Of a DNA stretch of 64,000 nucleotides, positions 1 through 14,700 are shown one piece after another (the stretch's first letter is position 1; each line of letters starts with the position of its first letter). The position numbers and the translations under genes are program-made. This DNA comes from Hydractinia symbiolongicarpus (Eukaryota > Cnidaria > Hydrozoa > Anthoathecata > Hydractiniidae), in contig NC_079882.1 in the NCBI RefSeq assembly GCF_029227915.1, forward strand, positions 20,093,001-20,157,000, read 5' to 3'. The notes beneath the pieces are model-generated. The model did not search any database. It was not told the DNA's origin and saw only the letters and a list, made by a program, of their open reading frames with translations.

Positions 1-190
1 AGTGAACTACAGCACATAAAAACCTTTTTATACCTTTTCATACACAACAGATGGAAAGACTAAACCTTCATTGCATTTTGATTTTCGTTCATATATCTAA
101 AACAGGAAGCAAAAATTAGAACCATTAGGACAAGACTGCATCAAAACAAACATCTTTCCAACATAGATCATAACATTACTAGATTTATAC

Positions 191-3100
191 CTTTGTATAA
201 AATGTATCGCAAACTTCAGTATACTCTGGGAAAAATGTTTTTTGTTCCAAGCCTTTTCTTGATTTTGATTTGGACAATCCACGCATAGCTTCTTCCTTTA
301 CATCATCCTTGCTAAAAAGATTTAAACATTATAATATTTTGCACATCAGTACCGTGATTTGTAAAACAAAGAAAATGGTAAAAGAACACCCCATACTTAT
401 CTCCAATGCAAAGCAAACAAGCATAACGTGATAAAACGTGTGTTGAGGGGAAAACAGCATTAGCAAATTGTACTGCAGCTAATCGTAAAGATGGCACTTC
501 CTATAAAAATTAAAATGGTGTAATATAACTGCATAAATGCAAAGTATAAAGATTTTTTTTTGACATGGTTCGGATAGGATAACAAACTTTTCAGTTAAAT
601 TGTCAACCATGGAATAGATAACAGAAAATACATGATTATTTCTTACTTTTTCAACATTAGAGAGTATTAGAGATTCCATCATTGTAGCATCCATACCAGT
701 GACTCCAGCATAAGATACAGATATTGAAGAAAGAGTATCTTGTAGAGATAATCTAATTTCAGGGCCTTCCTAAAAATAGAACAACTAAATATGACATCAC
801 AACAAAATTATGCGATGCTACAAACATACTAGCTGCACTTACTTCTTCCAGCATAGCAAACAACTTTTGAACCAATGCAATATCTCTTCGAAATATGTCT
901 GGACATCTATTCAAGAAAAAGGATATCAAATTATAAACATTGTTAAAAAAAAAGAAAAAAAGAAAGATTTAAAATGATGCAGTAAAGAAAATAGCACTTA
1001 TGTGTACACATCCTCACAAAGGAAAAGCTGACAAAATAATTGCAACCATAACAACTATAAACAAACATCAACAATCACCTGGATAATTTTGAAAATCCAG
1101 AAAATGCCAAGGAACGCAGTTTGACATCCTAAGAGAAAAATGAACACCAAAATAACAGCACAAAATTCTAATCGCACTAAAGAACAGAGATAATTAAATC
1201 ACAATCCTGGTTATTGTAAAAAAAGCTAGCAGTGTCCACTTCTAAGAAATAGTTGAACTCTAAATAAGCTGCCAAATTATTGAAGAAGTTATTTAGATTT
1301 TATGTTGGCTAAAATAGCAGCTATAATAATATATACTGATCCTTTATTTAAGTGGGACAGTCTATTTAGTTTAAGGTGTATATCCTTATTGTTCTTTCTT
1401 TATATGCAAAAGGTATTTCAGTGGTAATTTGTGCATCTTTGGCATTCAGTAATTTGGCAGCAATTTTGAACAAAAATATGGTTATTATGGAAGATATAAA
1501 AACAAGATTTTATAATTAGTATTTACAATTTCGATTGCAGCCTGTTTCTCGTAAGTGGTAACTTTGAATCCTATACATAGATAAGTCTCATAAATGGCAA
1601 AAGCAATAGGAAATGATTAAGTTATTTTAAATAAAAATTCCTAACGCCTATTGTATTTGAAAATTAAAAAAACAGTACCTCCTTTTTGTCCATAGCTACT
1701 CTTGACAAAGCTTGATAAAATAATGGTGCCATAAATGTCATTGTTTTCTCTGAGCAATAATGACTTATATGATGAATAAATTCTAATGCAAAATGTTTGA
1801 TCTTTGCGATGACGTCATCTCCAAACAACCCTTCAAATATGACCTGAAGAAAAAACAACATACGCTTACTGCAAAAATTGACATACATTTACTGCATACC
1901 ATATGTAACAGATATTAAAACAAGCATACATTTTAAAGAAAATTTATTTGGGACTAAACCTACGAAATAATGTACTGAAAAAATATACATTGTTCTTACT
2001 TGCAAGCATAACGGAGCATTTATATTTACAATGAGTTTGGATTTTAGGAGATATGGAAATATTTTCATTTTTAGTCTTTTACTGGAAGGCAACCGAACAT
2101 TTATTGATTGTACATCCTGTAAACAAACAACACAAAAAATCACAGTACATCATGCACACAGTTATGATTTTAAAATTCCACAAATGTAATAAAAATCATT
2201 CCATGGTTTAGCAACAAAATCAATGTTTGTTTAAACATGTCTGCCTTTTATAAGTTGAATAATAAGAATCCTTTTTCATTACAAAATTAACAAAAAGTTT
2301 CTTTTACAAAGTTTCAATGAACAAACAATTAAAAACACTTTTTCTAAAATAAACCAGTTTATTTTATGCATTTTATGCATGCTAGGATATTATGGATTAG
2401 ATTTCAAATTTCTTAGTCTCATGATCTACTTACGCTAATGATATTAGCTGGTTTGACAGGGGTGCCTTGGTAAAGTTTAAGCAGTTTCGTCATAGTTCCA
2501 GCATCCTCCCAAATGTCAGCACTACAAAAAATCATTAGATTTACCAACTAAAAACATTCATTGAAAAATTTAAGCATTTTACTGAGACTACATTAAAAAA
2601 AAAGTTTTATAACGCTTGTGCTAGGTGTACATAAATATTATTTTCAAAAAAAACACTGGTTGCTGTAGTCAATATTCTTCTACAGATAAGTCCTGAGAGA
2701 AATTCTATAAAACTGTATAAATTATACACACCTTGAAAATTTCTTGATCATATGTTCAGCTTTATCCGAAATGCTAAAATGTGGTAATTAAGTGTGGTAT
2801 ATACCAAGAAACATTTTTTTGGCAAAACATTATGTTAAAAATCATGATTACCTATATTTGTTGTCGCTGCTAGCAACAATAAAATGCAAAATAACCTCTC
2901 TGGCTGAAAGTAATTCAGAACCAAGAAACTTCAGGATACCAAGTTTAGCCTGAAAAAAAAAGAGTTGTTCCAGCAAAATGTGGAAAATAAAAAATAAGCA
3001 ATACAAGGAAAAATATTTTACATCTTCAATTTGTTCTTTTGTCATAACTGGATCAGACTTTATTCTTGAGAAAGCTGATTTGCTTAAAGATGGTGGTGGT

Positions 3101-6100
3101 AGAACTGATGGGTCATTCATGTTTAAATTCATACTAAAGAATAATTAAAAGTAACAATTTTACAGCATTAACTAAAATTTTATAGGAATGAAAAGATTTT
3201 CTAACACAGCAAGAAGATAGCAAGGAGCATAAACATTTAATTGTATTTTTTTAGCACAGTCCAACATTGAGCTAACTCATTGCCAGCAGAACTATCGTTA
3301 TTGACAGAGATTGTTTTTTTATCATTTTGACTTTCAGTTGTCCAAGTAGATTACTCAGTTTGCAGACGTAAGTTGTTGGTAAAACACTTTAGATATTGCT
3401 GATCACTTTCCTACAATATGCAGAGTGTTTTTTTTTCTTTTTGCTGCAGTTAACACATTCTATTAAGACAAAAATGACTACTCACTCATACGGTAATAAA
3501 AGGAAGTCAGAAAAGAAATCCAAAATGGTTCGAGCTACTTGGTCATTTTTGATAAACGAAAAGGTTTCTGTTCTTTCTGATATTGATTCCGAATAACAAT
3601 ATGAATTTAATTGAAACAGTATACTTTGTAATATTCTAAAAATAAAGAAACACATAAAAACATCTATAATATAAAGTTGCAGGGTTCAGACAAAAGCTGA
3701 AAAAATAAAATCCTTTCCCTTAGTTTTTGGTCGTTTTGAAAGCATTTTTCCCTGAAACTGACCTTGTTTTGGTACCTTTTTTTCCTTGAGCAAATATAAG
3801 TACGCAAAATTGTCAGATATAAGACCTACATTTATTTGTTGAAAACAGTACATAACTTTCCACAACCAAAATATTAGAGTTGGGGTACATCAATAGGTAA
3901 AATTATAACCTATTTCAGAATCTTAAAGATCACTTAGATTTAAACAGATTTAGGGTGTAAAAAGGTGGTGAAGCTGACAAAAAAAATTCCCTGAATTCGG
4001 AAAAAAAATTTTCCCTGGGTTTCTCTGAGTTTCCCTGAATTTTTTCTAAAAAATACATTTTTTTCAGGTTTTCCAGGGTCTGTCTGAACCTTCAGTTGAA
4101 CAACTTCATTAAAATATGCATTTAAAACTATGGAGGTACTTTATGATGGTAGACAGATTAACATGATAAAATTTAAAAATATAATTTTTTTAAAAATATC
4201 ATACATATTTTGATGAGCAGCAGGTCGATCTTGTAAACAAGACAGCATCTTTGGAAGTAATTTAATTTGTACATCCTTATCAGCTCTTTGGTATCCCATT
4301 TTTATGTATATTATGGTAAAATTCTAAAATTAAATCACTATTTTCAAAGTTAAGCATAGCCTTATTTATTAGTATGCATACAAAATGTTTTAAAAATTCC
4401 TTAAAGAATCAATTGAATGAATGGAAATTCCATATTATAATATCTGTGTATGTCTGTCAATCACACAAAATGGTGACTACAGTAGCGAGACCCAGAAGAT
4501 TTATCCACAAGCCACAATATACAATTATGAACTACTAGTACAACAAGGAAAATATTGTTACTGTTACATTTCAAGGCCTGATAGAAAATCCTCTCTATAA
4601 TATTTGTTTTGTTAAATAATGTTTATTCGCTCTTTTGTTGTAATTTGTTGTTTACAGGTCAAATAACAAATAACTAGACTGGTCCTAACTTTTAAGAAAA
4701 CAAACTACTTTAAAAAGCTTACCCGAATTGAGGATGGCAATTTCTCATCCTGGAAAAAAATAATAAAACTAGGCATAATCAACATAGAAAAGGCAGAAAT
4801 CAATCTCTAAAAACATCAAAAATGTATAGTTACTTATATGGTCATGTCAAAAAAACTTTTTTGGGTTATAATAAATCATGGAGCTACAGCAGTACATTTT
4901 CTTTCCTCCCATTTTGAATTGATGACATATTTTATTTTAGCTAAGATTTATTTTGTTTGTTTGCATTTGTTGGAGTTAATAATTTTATGGGAACAATGGA
5001 GAATGCGTAAGAACAATTTTATTTGTTAAGAAAATAAAACTGATTAACTTTTTATGGGAACTAATAGATCCTAACATGTTGACAAAATCAGGTCCATATA
5101 TTACTTTAGTCAAAATGTTTGAGAAAGACACCAGTCTAGTCAGTAAGGTGGACTGCTTAACAATAGGAGAAATAAAAGTCAATTTTACAACTATTATTAA
5201 CATACCTTGTACTGATTTAACAATGAATCTAAGGGCAGTTGTATTCTTGACCGACTTTTTAACCTTTTGTTGATGTGAGTTAGGAGTTCTAAAATCTACA
5301 AGACATAAAAAAAATATTTGCTATATGTTTTCAAAAGAAAAAAGAGAAAAAAATTAATATTTATATATATATATATAAAAATTGATATTTATTTAAAATC
5401 AGTACGGTTATAATACTGACTTTCTGTGAATTACTATCCTGACCCTTTTATTTCTTTTGTTAACTAACACATTTACTGCAAATCATATAAAATTTGGTAA
5501 AAGAAGAAAAGTACCATTACAATGAATTTTTGTGGATATCCTAAACTGAAGTATACCAGTAAGGGATTTTGCTATATATACTGTGTGCTGTACCTTATTT
5601 TTTACTTGTTCATCTCGGCTTGATAATTTTAAAAGGACTGGGGCAAGGAATCCATTCAATGAGGACTGCAACTGATCATCAGTCTCTGCAAATGCTATCT
5701 TAAGGAACACCTTTTCCACCAATTCTAAATTAAAAAAAGATGAATAGAACCATAACAAAATTAAATTAAATGGAGTTTAGAATCAGTACTTTAAACAAAT
5801 ATTTTATATCACCTAATTGCCCTAGATATATCTATACCCTGAGTTCAGACACTTTCTTTTTAACATATTTTAACATAAATATTTCAAAATAGTTGGCTTT
5901 AGTTTACTGCCACAGCTAGGCATAATTTTATTGTACACCGCTTTGCTAAGCCTTACAAAAAAACCCAGAAAATAGTGTACAGGTTGCACAAGGCAATTGT
6001 AAAGTAGTATAAGGCTACTGTTGAACTTGTATTTGAAAGGTTTTAAAATAAACATATTTTCTGCTTGACACTTTATGTACACCATGCTTAAAAATATTTT

Positions 6101-7539
6101 AAAATTATATTTACGCTTTGAACTGCAAATAATACAACACAATTTGCCTTGCTGTTATAACTGCTTTGAATTTCCAACTCTTATTTATTCTGATATACAG
6201 CGTATACTGCCCACGTCTTAATTTCCGTGACTTCACCTTTCTCTGTAACTATCTCTTTTTACTGGCAAGAATGGATGGCTTTGACATGATATCCTGAACC
6301 TTGATGTACATATTATCATTTTCACTGGTATAAAACTTGTGCACTTTACAGAACAAAAAGCCTAAAGATCCCTGGGGTACATCACAGATGAGAAAATTTT
6401 GCGCGGCAGGGGTATGAAATTTTAATCTATTGTTATCTTTGTAATCATTCATTAAATACCAACAAACCTATATTATTATGAAACTAGACAGGCTGAAGTA
6501 TATTTTTAAGAAACATTATTATCATGTGTGCTCTCCTTCACAGCAAATTAGCAAAGGGTTGCTAATTTGCTTCACCAAGTTTTCCTAATGTCACATGTGT
6601 ATTTTGAGCATAAGAAAAAGGTACATGGTGATGCTTAAAGCAGTTATAAGCTCTATCTGAAACCAGTCGCCAAGTATTGCAACAATTTTAATCATAAAAT
6701 ATACTTTGGAAAAAATTCCAGTAGATCTCACATCAGAAAAAACAAATCACAGAATTAAGATGTAATCACGGAAATATGTTTAGTCAATTTCTTTTTTGTT
6801 CAACCCTGTGCAAAAAACACACCCAGTTCATCAGAATTTTTGCAAAGTTGTTTCTACGGATAGCTTATAGTCAAAACCATAAAGTAGAGCTATTTGTTTA
6901 GATAATAACGTAATTAGAACGGTATACGCTAGTTATGTAAAACTGACTGCGCACCAAACTCTTTTTATTAAAAATGTTGATTATAAATGTCAGAAAAAAA
7001 ACATGTGTTTATGGAAAAAAAGAGTTTTGCCTGCTGAGAAAAAGCTATTAAGTTTATTAGTAGTCAAACCTTTGATGTAATTTTAAGAAATGGACTACAA
7101 TTCTGCTTTAGTAAAAAATTTTGCCTTGCTAAGTTGTTATGGAATGCTGCTGGCTGGCTATTCATTGCAAATAAATTGAGGTCAAACTTCTTAGTTAGCT
7201 GGAATTTTATTAGCTACACAAAAAAATCTGTTCCAATAGTCAATTGGTATTTTAATTTTACTATCTAAATTTATCTAACTCTGATACACCACTCATTTTC
7301 CTGAAAAGTTTCTTGTTATGTTTGCTTTCGTTTTTTAAATGTTAATATTAACCCGCCGGTGCCGGTGGTAGCTTCCAGTTAGCGATAATGCCTAAAACAC
7401 CAAAAGCGCTTTGTCCTAAGATACGCTGGTGTGCCTGATAGCCTAAATTAACTATCATACTTTGTGCATCTCATAAAAGAAATAAGAAAGAAAAACCTAA
7501 TTCTTTCGTGGACGAAGAATCCTGCTCCATTGCCGCCAT
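191..7539 (-). CDS. ECPAS: ECM29/ECPAS proteasome adaptor and scaffold protein, 5' portion (17 exons, 3' end outside window)
   Basis: ECM29 is a HEAT-repeat protein that binds the 26S proteasome and links it to other cell components. Exons in transcript order: 7539-7497, 5724-5594, 5295-5206, 4749-4723, 4323-4205, 3635-3486, 3133-3022, 2949-2852, 2773-2732, 2521-2434, 2116-2000, 1843-1679, 1128-1079, 906-843, 769-647, 500-397, 311-191. All have AG/GT borders and their phases join without a stop, giving 548 codons, against about 1,800 in the full family protein. Recognisable blocks are LVEKVFLKIAFAETDDQLQ with LKLSS near the N-terminus, ELLTHINKRLKSR, NFTIIYIKMGY, ILDFFSDFLLLPY, LGILKFL with IVASSD, and VIFEGLFGDD. 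The start is the first ATG of MAAMEQDSSS; the short first exon is followed by a 1.8 kb intron. Family assignment is firm; a few borders could shift by a codon. Confidence 0.9.
3680..4093. mobile_element. MITE-like repeat in an ECM29 intron
   Basis: The stretch lies between two ECM29 exons (3486-3635 and 4205-4323). Imperfect terminal inverted repeats face each other: CAGGGTTCAGACAAA at the left and, read on the other strand, GAAGGTTCAGACAGA at the right. The interior is rich in variants of TCCCTGAATTT and TTTTCCCTGG. No ORF is present. A non-autonomous DNA transposon is the simplest reading; the target duplication is not clear. Confidence 0.5.
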
Positions 7540-10500
7540 CTTTGTTTGCTGACAGTGCACAATAAACAACTTGCCGGTAAACGAATGATCAAAATAAACA
7601 ATTACCCAAACTACCACAGGTGATATTTTATTCTTACCTAATTCGTTAACCATTTTTATTCGTTTTATGCATGTATGAGTGATTGAAGATTTGTGCAAGT
7701 GTAAGAACTTTGCTTTGTTGGTGCAGTGGTAATAACTTCGTTTCATTTTAAATAAGTGTGTAATGAGCATCAACAGGTCAACCTAAAGTGGAATAAATTG
7801 TAATTTAATAAGTGCCATTGGATTCTTTCTGACCGCGGAACTCAAGACATGCAAAATTAAACTTAGTTCGGGTGAGGTCAGGTACATGCCTAAAATCTTT
7901 GGTGCACGTGTTCAATAACATCCTATTACAAGGACATGACGATAGCGATAGACACGTATTATTAGAAACGGAGCCAAGAGATTTTTGCCACCTATAACAA
8001 TAATGTGTTAAAAAATCCTTTAATAATATATCTTGTCATACCTAAATAAATTCTGTTATTAACGTTATTAACAATTTAACTGATTTAAATAGTTAACTTC
8101 ATTAGCGATGCGTACGTGACTGCTACGCCTCGTCGATTAGAGACGTATTGTTCGCTTCTGGTCACAGACATAACATCACGTACGCACGTGTGCTACTTTT
8201 AAAAGAATGTATATTGTAACAAAAAGATTCTCTGTTTAAAATTAATATGAAATTGCTTCCTCGTAATGTTAATCTACCGATACAATTATAACGAACAATT
8301 TTCTTTTCTTCTTTTGTTTTGGAATAGTTTAAAACATTGGACAAGACTAAATTTTATTTAATCTGATATTAAAGTATATTTTACCACCGCAGGCAATTGC
8401 ATTTATTTAGCCATTTTTTTTCGTTATTTTATTGTTCTTGTTTCAGGGTTTTAATTTTATTATACTATAAATTAAAATTTAAATTTCGAGGTCTGACGTG
8501 GCTCATTAGAGGGGAGGACTCTACTTTCAGTCGGTGTCAATAGTTTTTTTTATTAAACTAAACAGAAGTTGCTCGTCATATATAACGGTTGGTTTACATT
8601 CAGCTTATGTCCTTTAGGTACGAACTGACGGACACTTTTAACTGTCGGACCGCTTTTAACATTTTTGTCTACAATATTACCAATAACATTACACAGTGTT
8701 TTCTTAAATATTAGCGGTGTTTACTTTTAAAAATACTTCAAAAGGAACACTACAGGGTATGTGTTCATTCATGCCTATAAAACTAAGGCGCGAAATTATA
8801 AGAAATTAACCTGACCGAAGAAAAATATGATTTATCTAAAAGCTAATATATATATAGGGTTAGGGCAAGACGAAATTGGATTTTTGAGTATTTAACATTC
8901 AAGATTGTGTAAAAACACATCCTCTGCACAAGTCTCTTTAATTATGGTGTCTTACCCTCAGCTGCTACAATCCTTTTCGAATATTATTTATTAGTTTAAA
9001 ATCCTAGTTGTCTTTCACTTTTACAAAGTTTTTATTATGTTTCGTATGCTGCTACCGCCCAAACAAACTTTGTATAAGCAATAAAAACGCATACTCGTAC
9101 CCAAAGCTCTTTGAGATAAACCTTGAAATTTATTTCAAAGAGCTCTGGGGACGAGAATGATAAAAAGCCTAGGCAAAATAAATAAATAGCAGCCTTTTCC
9201 TCGGAGGTTTTTTCACCTTTGATAACCGTCCTAATCGGGCGCAGAATCTCTTCCGGCGTAAAGTCCTTTGAATAGATAGTTCTTTCACTTCAGAGAAAAA
9301 AAGATTTTTCACAATGACATTCAGAATGTTAAATGATGCATTAACACTCGTTGATTGGCCCTGGTGTAATTACATGTGTTGATGAAAAGAAATTACAAAA
9401 GGTGATAATTAAATTATTGGCCGGAGATTGTTTGTCCTGAATGATGCATTCATGGCTTTTATATCCAGATACGAAAAAGCAAAAACATAGCAATCGCCAT
9501 AACCCTTTAAAACAATCCCTGCATGCGATATTTACAAACTAAGGTGGAATTGCACACTTTGATTAAATATTGGCTATTCCGGGAAAGTGTATTTGTTGTA
9601 CACCACGGAGTATTAAGTCCCTTTAACATGATATAAAGCTGAACAATGACTATTTGTCGTATGAGGGATTAACAAAGAGTTTTTTTCTTGAAAAATGATG
9701 TAGCATCAAATTTCGAAAATAACTTGAAAATTTTTAAACGGTACAAGGTAGCAACACAACTAAGAAGTTCAGGTTTGTAAACTCACTTGGCTTAATTGTA
9801 TTAATTTTCATTGTGCACACAATTCTACCTAAAATGGAGAATTTCTTAAAAATTGTCGAGGATTAAAAATATATCATCCGCAAAGTGGAAACGAGAAATA
9901 CCAATTTTTTATGTTTTTTTTAAAAAAATAGTTAGGATCTCCTGGGAGATAGATATAAGAAAGCGTGTGACTCTGGACATATTGGGACGTTGACACCATG
10001 TCAGTTTAGTGAGAAAGACAAAAAAGGCACGTAAAACTTGTTCAACATTTAGTTACTATAACCTTGATGGAAAATAAATGCAACTAAACCTTAAAATATT
10101 AGCCTGGCCTTTACAAGCTTTCTAGTTTGTTCTAAACACGCAGGTGGGCTCATACTTCAGTGATACATGAAAAAAGAAGCATCCGTATAGAAACAAAATA
10201 TGTAACACGAAACCTAGGAGGACCAAAGAAACATTCAAGTATAGCATTGTAGTAATCTTCCAACAAGACTCAGTATTAACATGTTACCAATTTATCCCCA
10301 ACAGTATTTTTGAATTTGCACTTTCACAAATTATTAGCTCGAAATACACTATTGAACAATTCTCATGATTTACATTCTACTTCATGTTACATGGTTTATA
10401 TACATCATACACTTGATTTTACATTGCTTATATACATGAAAACGTTATTAATGAAATAAGGGATTTATACAAAAGGGGTGAGAGTGGGGCTTACACTCGG

Positions 10501-11710
10501 TGGGGATGAAGTTTAGGGCATAATTTTCTTTTGTGTTAACCCATCTATGGAACAAAAAATAGCCGCATCGTTGCAATGAAGGAAACTGCTGGAAAATTAT
10601 ATATAAAACAAAAATTATGACAAAAAGCAAACCTAAGTACTACGAATTTTTTTCACTCTCGATAAAAAAAACGCGTATACTTTTCGCTGTTGTTGAGCCT
10701 TCAGTAAAATTTTCGCTGCTCTCTTGAAATAATAACTTACATACCCTATCAAGCCGTTGAGTTGTCGAACTTCAAAACTCATTTTAACTAAAGTTATAAA
10801 AAGGTCATCAGTTGCAAGTGGTTTGTCAAGCCAAGACACTCATCCATATTCTCCCCCTTTTCTAATAAAAATTCATGGAAATGAAACTTATTTTTAGATC
10901 ATGTAAAATTAACCTTGTAACATCATATTACTGCATCATTTTTTTATGTCCTTAACGAGAATTTAAATGGCAACCATAATTTTGTTATACAAACTAACTG
11001 GTGTCGCGTACGTGACAAGGACGATGTAATCTTGACATTTAACATGTGTCATCATCAACCACTTGATACACCACAGACTTATTTACACTGTCAAGTAACC
11101 TGGCAGCTAAAAGGTGATTTATTGAGGGCTATTTGACCAAAGACTAATACTTTTAATACTAATACTTTTACAAATTACTAATACTTTTACGATCTTCTTC
11201 TTGCTAACAAAGCAAGAAAAAAGCTGTTGTTATGCACTTGACATTTTATTAATACAACCAATGCAACAAAAATATGTTTATTTAAAAAATAAATTCTTAA
11301 TCACCAAATCAATTGGCAAAAACGTAATTGTAAACAACATTATTATATAATGACGGCGATAAATATGGAGGAGGAGGGTCATGTTAACAACAGACATTCA
11401 TTATTTCGAGAGCTGAGCAAATACAAAATATTACAACGAATTCTCTTTGATTTCGTTGATAATCTCAGATAGCCTTAGACGTACGAATTACGGGAGGAGC
11501 AATCTTAAGATTATCCCTGTTGAAATCAAAAAAGTAAATAAAAAAATTAATAAACATTTAAATGCAAATGAAAACAATTATTACAACCCACAAAATCAAC
11601 TAATAAAAAAACGTATCAAAATTTACACACAAAAAGTTTATATCAAAATTTATATCAAATCGTTACATTATCTTATTTTATCCTACGAAAACATTAACTT
11701 GACAAACTTT
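7540..11710. other. Intergenic region upstream of ECM29 (no supported gene)
   Basis: This is the 5' flank of ECM29 (minus strand) and the 3' flank of the GM2A-like gene (also minus strand). The ECM29 promoter should lie just above 7540, but I see no clear TATA box. Short ORFs such as the minus-strand ones at 10633-10839 and 10448-10630 lack recognisable domains or consistent splice signals. A foldback repeat sits at 9094-9155. Otherwise I see only AT-rich single-copy-looking DNA. Confidence 0.5.
9094..9155. repeat. Foldback (27-bp arm) inverted repeat
   Basis: Arms 9094-9120 and 9129-9155 are near-perfect reverse complements (3 mismatches), separated by 8 bp. The outer end reads CTCGTACCCAAAGCTCTTTG against CTCGTCCCCAGAGCTCTTTG on the opposite strand. 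It is probably a tiny foldback element or the remnant of a MITE whose centre was deleted. Confidence 0.55.
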
Positions 11711-14700
11711 TTAATCAGCTTTGAGTGAAGCAGTTACTTGGTAGCACATTAGGCGTGTCGCACCGTTCATCAGAGTTGCTTTGACTTGATAGTCACCCTA
11801 AATAGAAAAAAAACGAGTTAGAAAGACATCCAGAAGTTCCGCACATCCTCGCTTCAGCTTGTAAAGCTGAAAGGTTTTTGATCCGATGCTTGGTGGGTTT
11901 CCATACAAAGAGGACAAACATAGCAGGTTTAATTTTAAATCATCCTATAAAGCCTTGTTCACACTAAGGGGTTAACAGCGTTAGGGTCTGACAGCGTTTA
12001 ATTCATTAACAATACAAGTAGTGTGAATGGCCAGTTAGGCTTGTTAACAACGTTAATGTGTTCTGCCATTTACAACGTAGGTATTAACATTTCAAAAGAA
12101 TTTGACATTTAATACAGACGTTAGTTAACGCCGTTAACTTCGTTAGTTTAAACTGACCAATTTTAAAGCGGTATTTTTTCCAACACTATTGTTTGATGCG
12201 TCCACTATTTTACCTGGAAGTCGAGATAGCGGCAACGTTGAGTAATCGGCCGTGAAGAATCGCAATAATTTTTTTCATAAGAAGTCATTTTATACTTTAA
12301 TCTGAGTAACAATTTTGCGAAAGAAACTTTAGCGAATCCAAAAGTTTTTTTTTATATAGATCTACACAAATCCACAAATAAAAAAGTTTCACGAGAAAAA
12401 AATTGGCGATATTTTAAGTTGGAAAGTTTTCGCAACATAAACTTTCACGATTCGTGACTTATAAGTTTCTGTCTTGATCGCTGAGAAAAAATGTTTTCCT
12501 GCAGTTTGGCAATTCGATAGTTAAACAACGTAAGACGAAAATCTCTTTTAAAACCTTTTAGTGGATAAACTGTCGCAAATCGACAGAAGGTTATACTTAA
12601 CAAACGTTCGCAAATAGTTAATTTGTTAATAGTTAAGACAACGTTTTGCGAAAAAGGCCAAAAATCGTGAAAGTTTCTCTCGCTAAAGATTTTCTCACAA
12701 ATGTTAGTAAATAATTTCACCAATGAAAAACCCTACAAGTTCGAACACATCAAAAAAAACTCTGTATTTTCAAGAAAAAAAATCAGTTCATTATTTAAGA
12801 AAAAATCACTTTATTTTCAGGGAAAAACCAAGACAGTTGAAAGTGGAAATATTTTTTACATGGCAGTCGGAAAACAAAGAATTTTGATTACTGACTTTTT
12901 CAAGAAAATACAGCATTGTGCAAAGTATCAAACATCACAAAACTCACGAAGGCTTTTTACTGTAAACAATTTGAAAAAGAACCCTCGGAATAGTTAAAAA
13001 CCAGACTACGTAGAATTAGTGGAAAATATGATGTCACCACATGTTTCGCGTTTGTTGTTAGTTCCTGTCAATTGATGTCGATAAGAAGCAGTTTTTATTA
13101 TATCACTTTTTGTTGTTTTGCTCAATTGCTGTTGCAAACAGAGTCCCTTATTATTACAAGCTCGTGAGCTTGTATTAAAACGCAAATGTGTCCTACAAGA
13201 ATGGAAATTTTTGCCTCTCTGAGCACCGACACGGGAGTCGTCATGTGTTCGAATCTCATCTTGGTAACTATTTTTTTTTTTTTTTTTTAAAAGATAAGAT
13301 GCTGGATTACTGAATTTAGCAACTTTTAGGTGGGGTTTGGAGTCTTTCTTTTTCCTGTTAGTCAGTTTACCCAAGACGGACTCATCGAAAATCGAATTTT
13401 CGAGAAATTTTTCGTTCAAAAAGATCTCACAAATTAATTTTGAAAAATAACTGCGTAGTGCGTAATAAATATCGCCTATCTGAATAGCAAAATATGTCGT
13501 GTCTAACTTTGTAACAAAAATCACGTTTAGATAGACAGCTTTTTGAACTTTATCCGCGAGGTTGTTTGCGTATATCATACGTCTTGTTACAATTATTGCC
13601 AAATTGCATAGTCCGAAAGTTGCATTTTAATGGCTAGAGATGTGAAAAGCGGTTGAAAGAAAAAGGTTTCGAATTAAAAACAGATTTGATAGCATCATAG
13701 TTATATTTGCGATTGGAAGTTCTGGTGTTTTTGATCGGAACGCTTTTTTTAAAAAAATTTCCGTACTTTGAATATTTTCAATGGAAAACGATAACAAGAA
13801 AGTATATCACGACATACATGATATCAAGATTTAATGCTAAGTCAAATACATCCTAAAAAAACATCCACTTTGTCAAAATGTGCAAAGATTTAAACATTTT
13901 TGCTATTCCATAGTTTTTTTAAAAAAATTGTGCAACAAATTTTCGCGATGGATCAACTTTCACCTAATTTATACGAAACATATTTTGAATAATGGGTTTT
14001 AACATCGCGAAATTATATTCTGCAAAACTAAGCTCCGCAACGATTTCTTCCCCCAACGCATTCAAGGCAAACAATTTTCGTAACACACGTAATTGTTGAC
14101 ATGACACAAACAAGCTGAAAAACCTTTTAAATAATTTAATTTGCACAACCAAAATCGTTATCGTTAATGTTCGACAATTTTCGCGTCATTACTTTTTTCT
14201 CCAAATTGTCAAGAAAATCGATGACGCAAAAACAGATTAATTTAAGATACTTAATAAATAGAAATAGAAGTTGTGTCACTCTCAGTTTTCTTTATTGCTC
14301 TTTTGTTTTTCTTTTGTTTTTTCGCTTTTCTCTGCTTTTCTTTTTTTGTATATATAGAGCATGTATATACCAAAAAAACCCTGAAACGTTTTATTTGTTG
14401 GTGTGTTTTATTTATAAGTTTATATATACCTTAGTACTCTTGTAAATAGGGTGATGAAAGAGATTATATTATTATCACAAAACATGCGCAAAGAATCGTA
14501 GATTTAGCAGCGAATGTTTTCGTTTAAGATGCATACGTGATTAGTGTTGTCTACAGAAATTTTTGGATTCCTAAGTGCGGCACGTGTACGGAAACATATG
14601 TTGCTCATAACAAATGTTTTTAAATAGTTTTCAGATGAGGCAAGCCTGAATGTAGCTCCTGAGGGTAAAAACCGCATACACAGCCATTGTTTCATTCACT

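Noticed and set aside
3396-3596. Plus-strand ORF of 66 codons
   Set aside because: It overlaps, on the opposite strand, the ECM29 exon 3486-3635, which has proper splice sites, correct phase and a family match.
3134-4204. Apparent loss of a conserved ~50-residue segment of ECM29
   Set aside because: On a second pass the missing exon was found at 3486-3635 with matching phases on both sides.
8860-8872. GGGTTAGGG telomere-like word
   Set aside because: A single occurrence with no array; expected by chance.
13006-13602. 198-codon minus-strand ORF, the second longest single-exon frame among unassigned ORFs
   Set aside because: It crosses a homopolymer T run (read as poly-Lys) and a tRNA-like B box, and no domain is visible; it lies in a GM2A-like intron and looks like repeat DNA that happens to be open.
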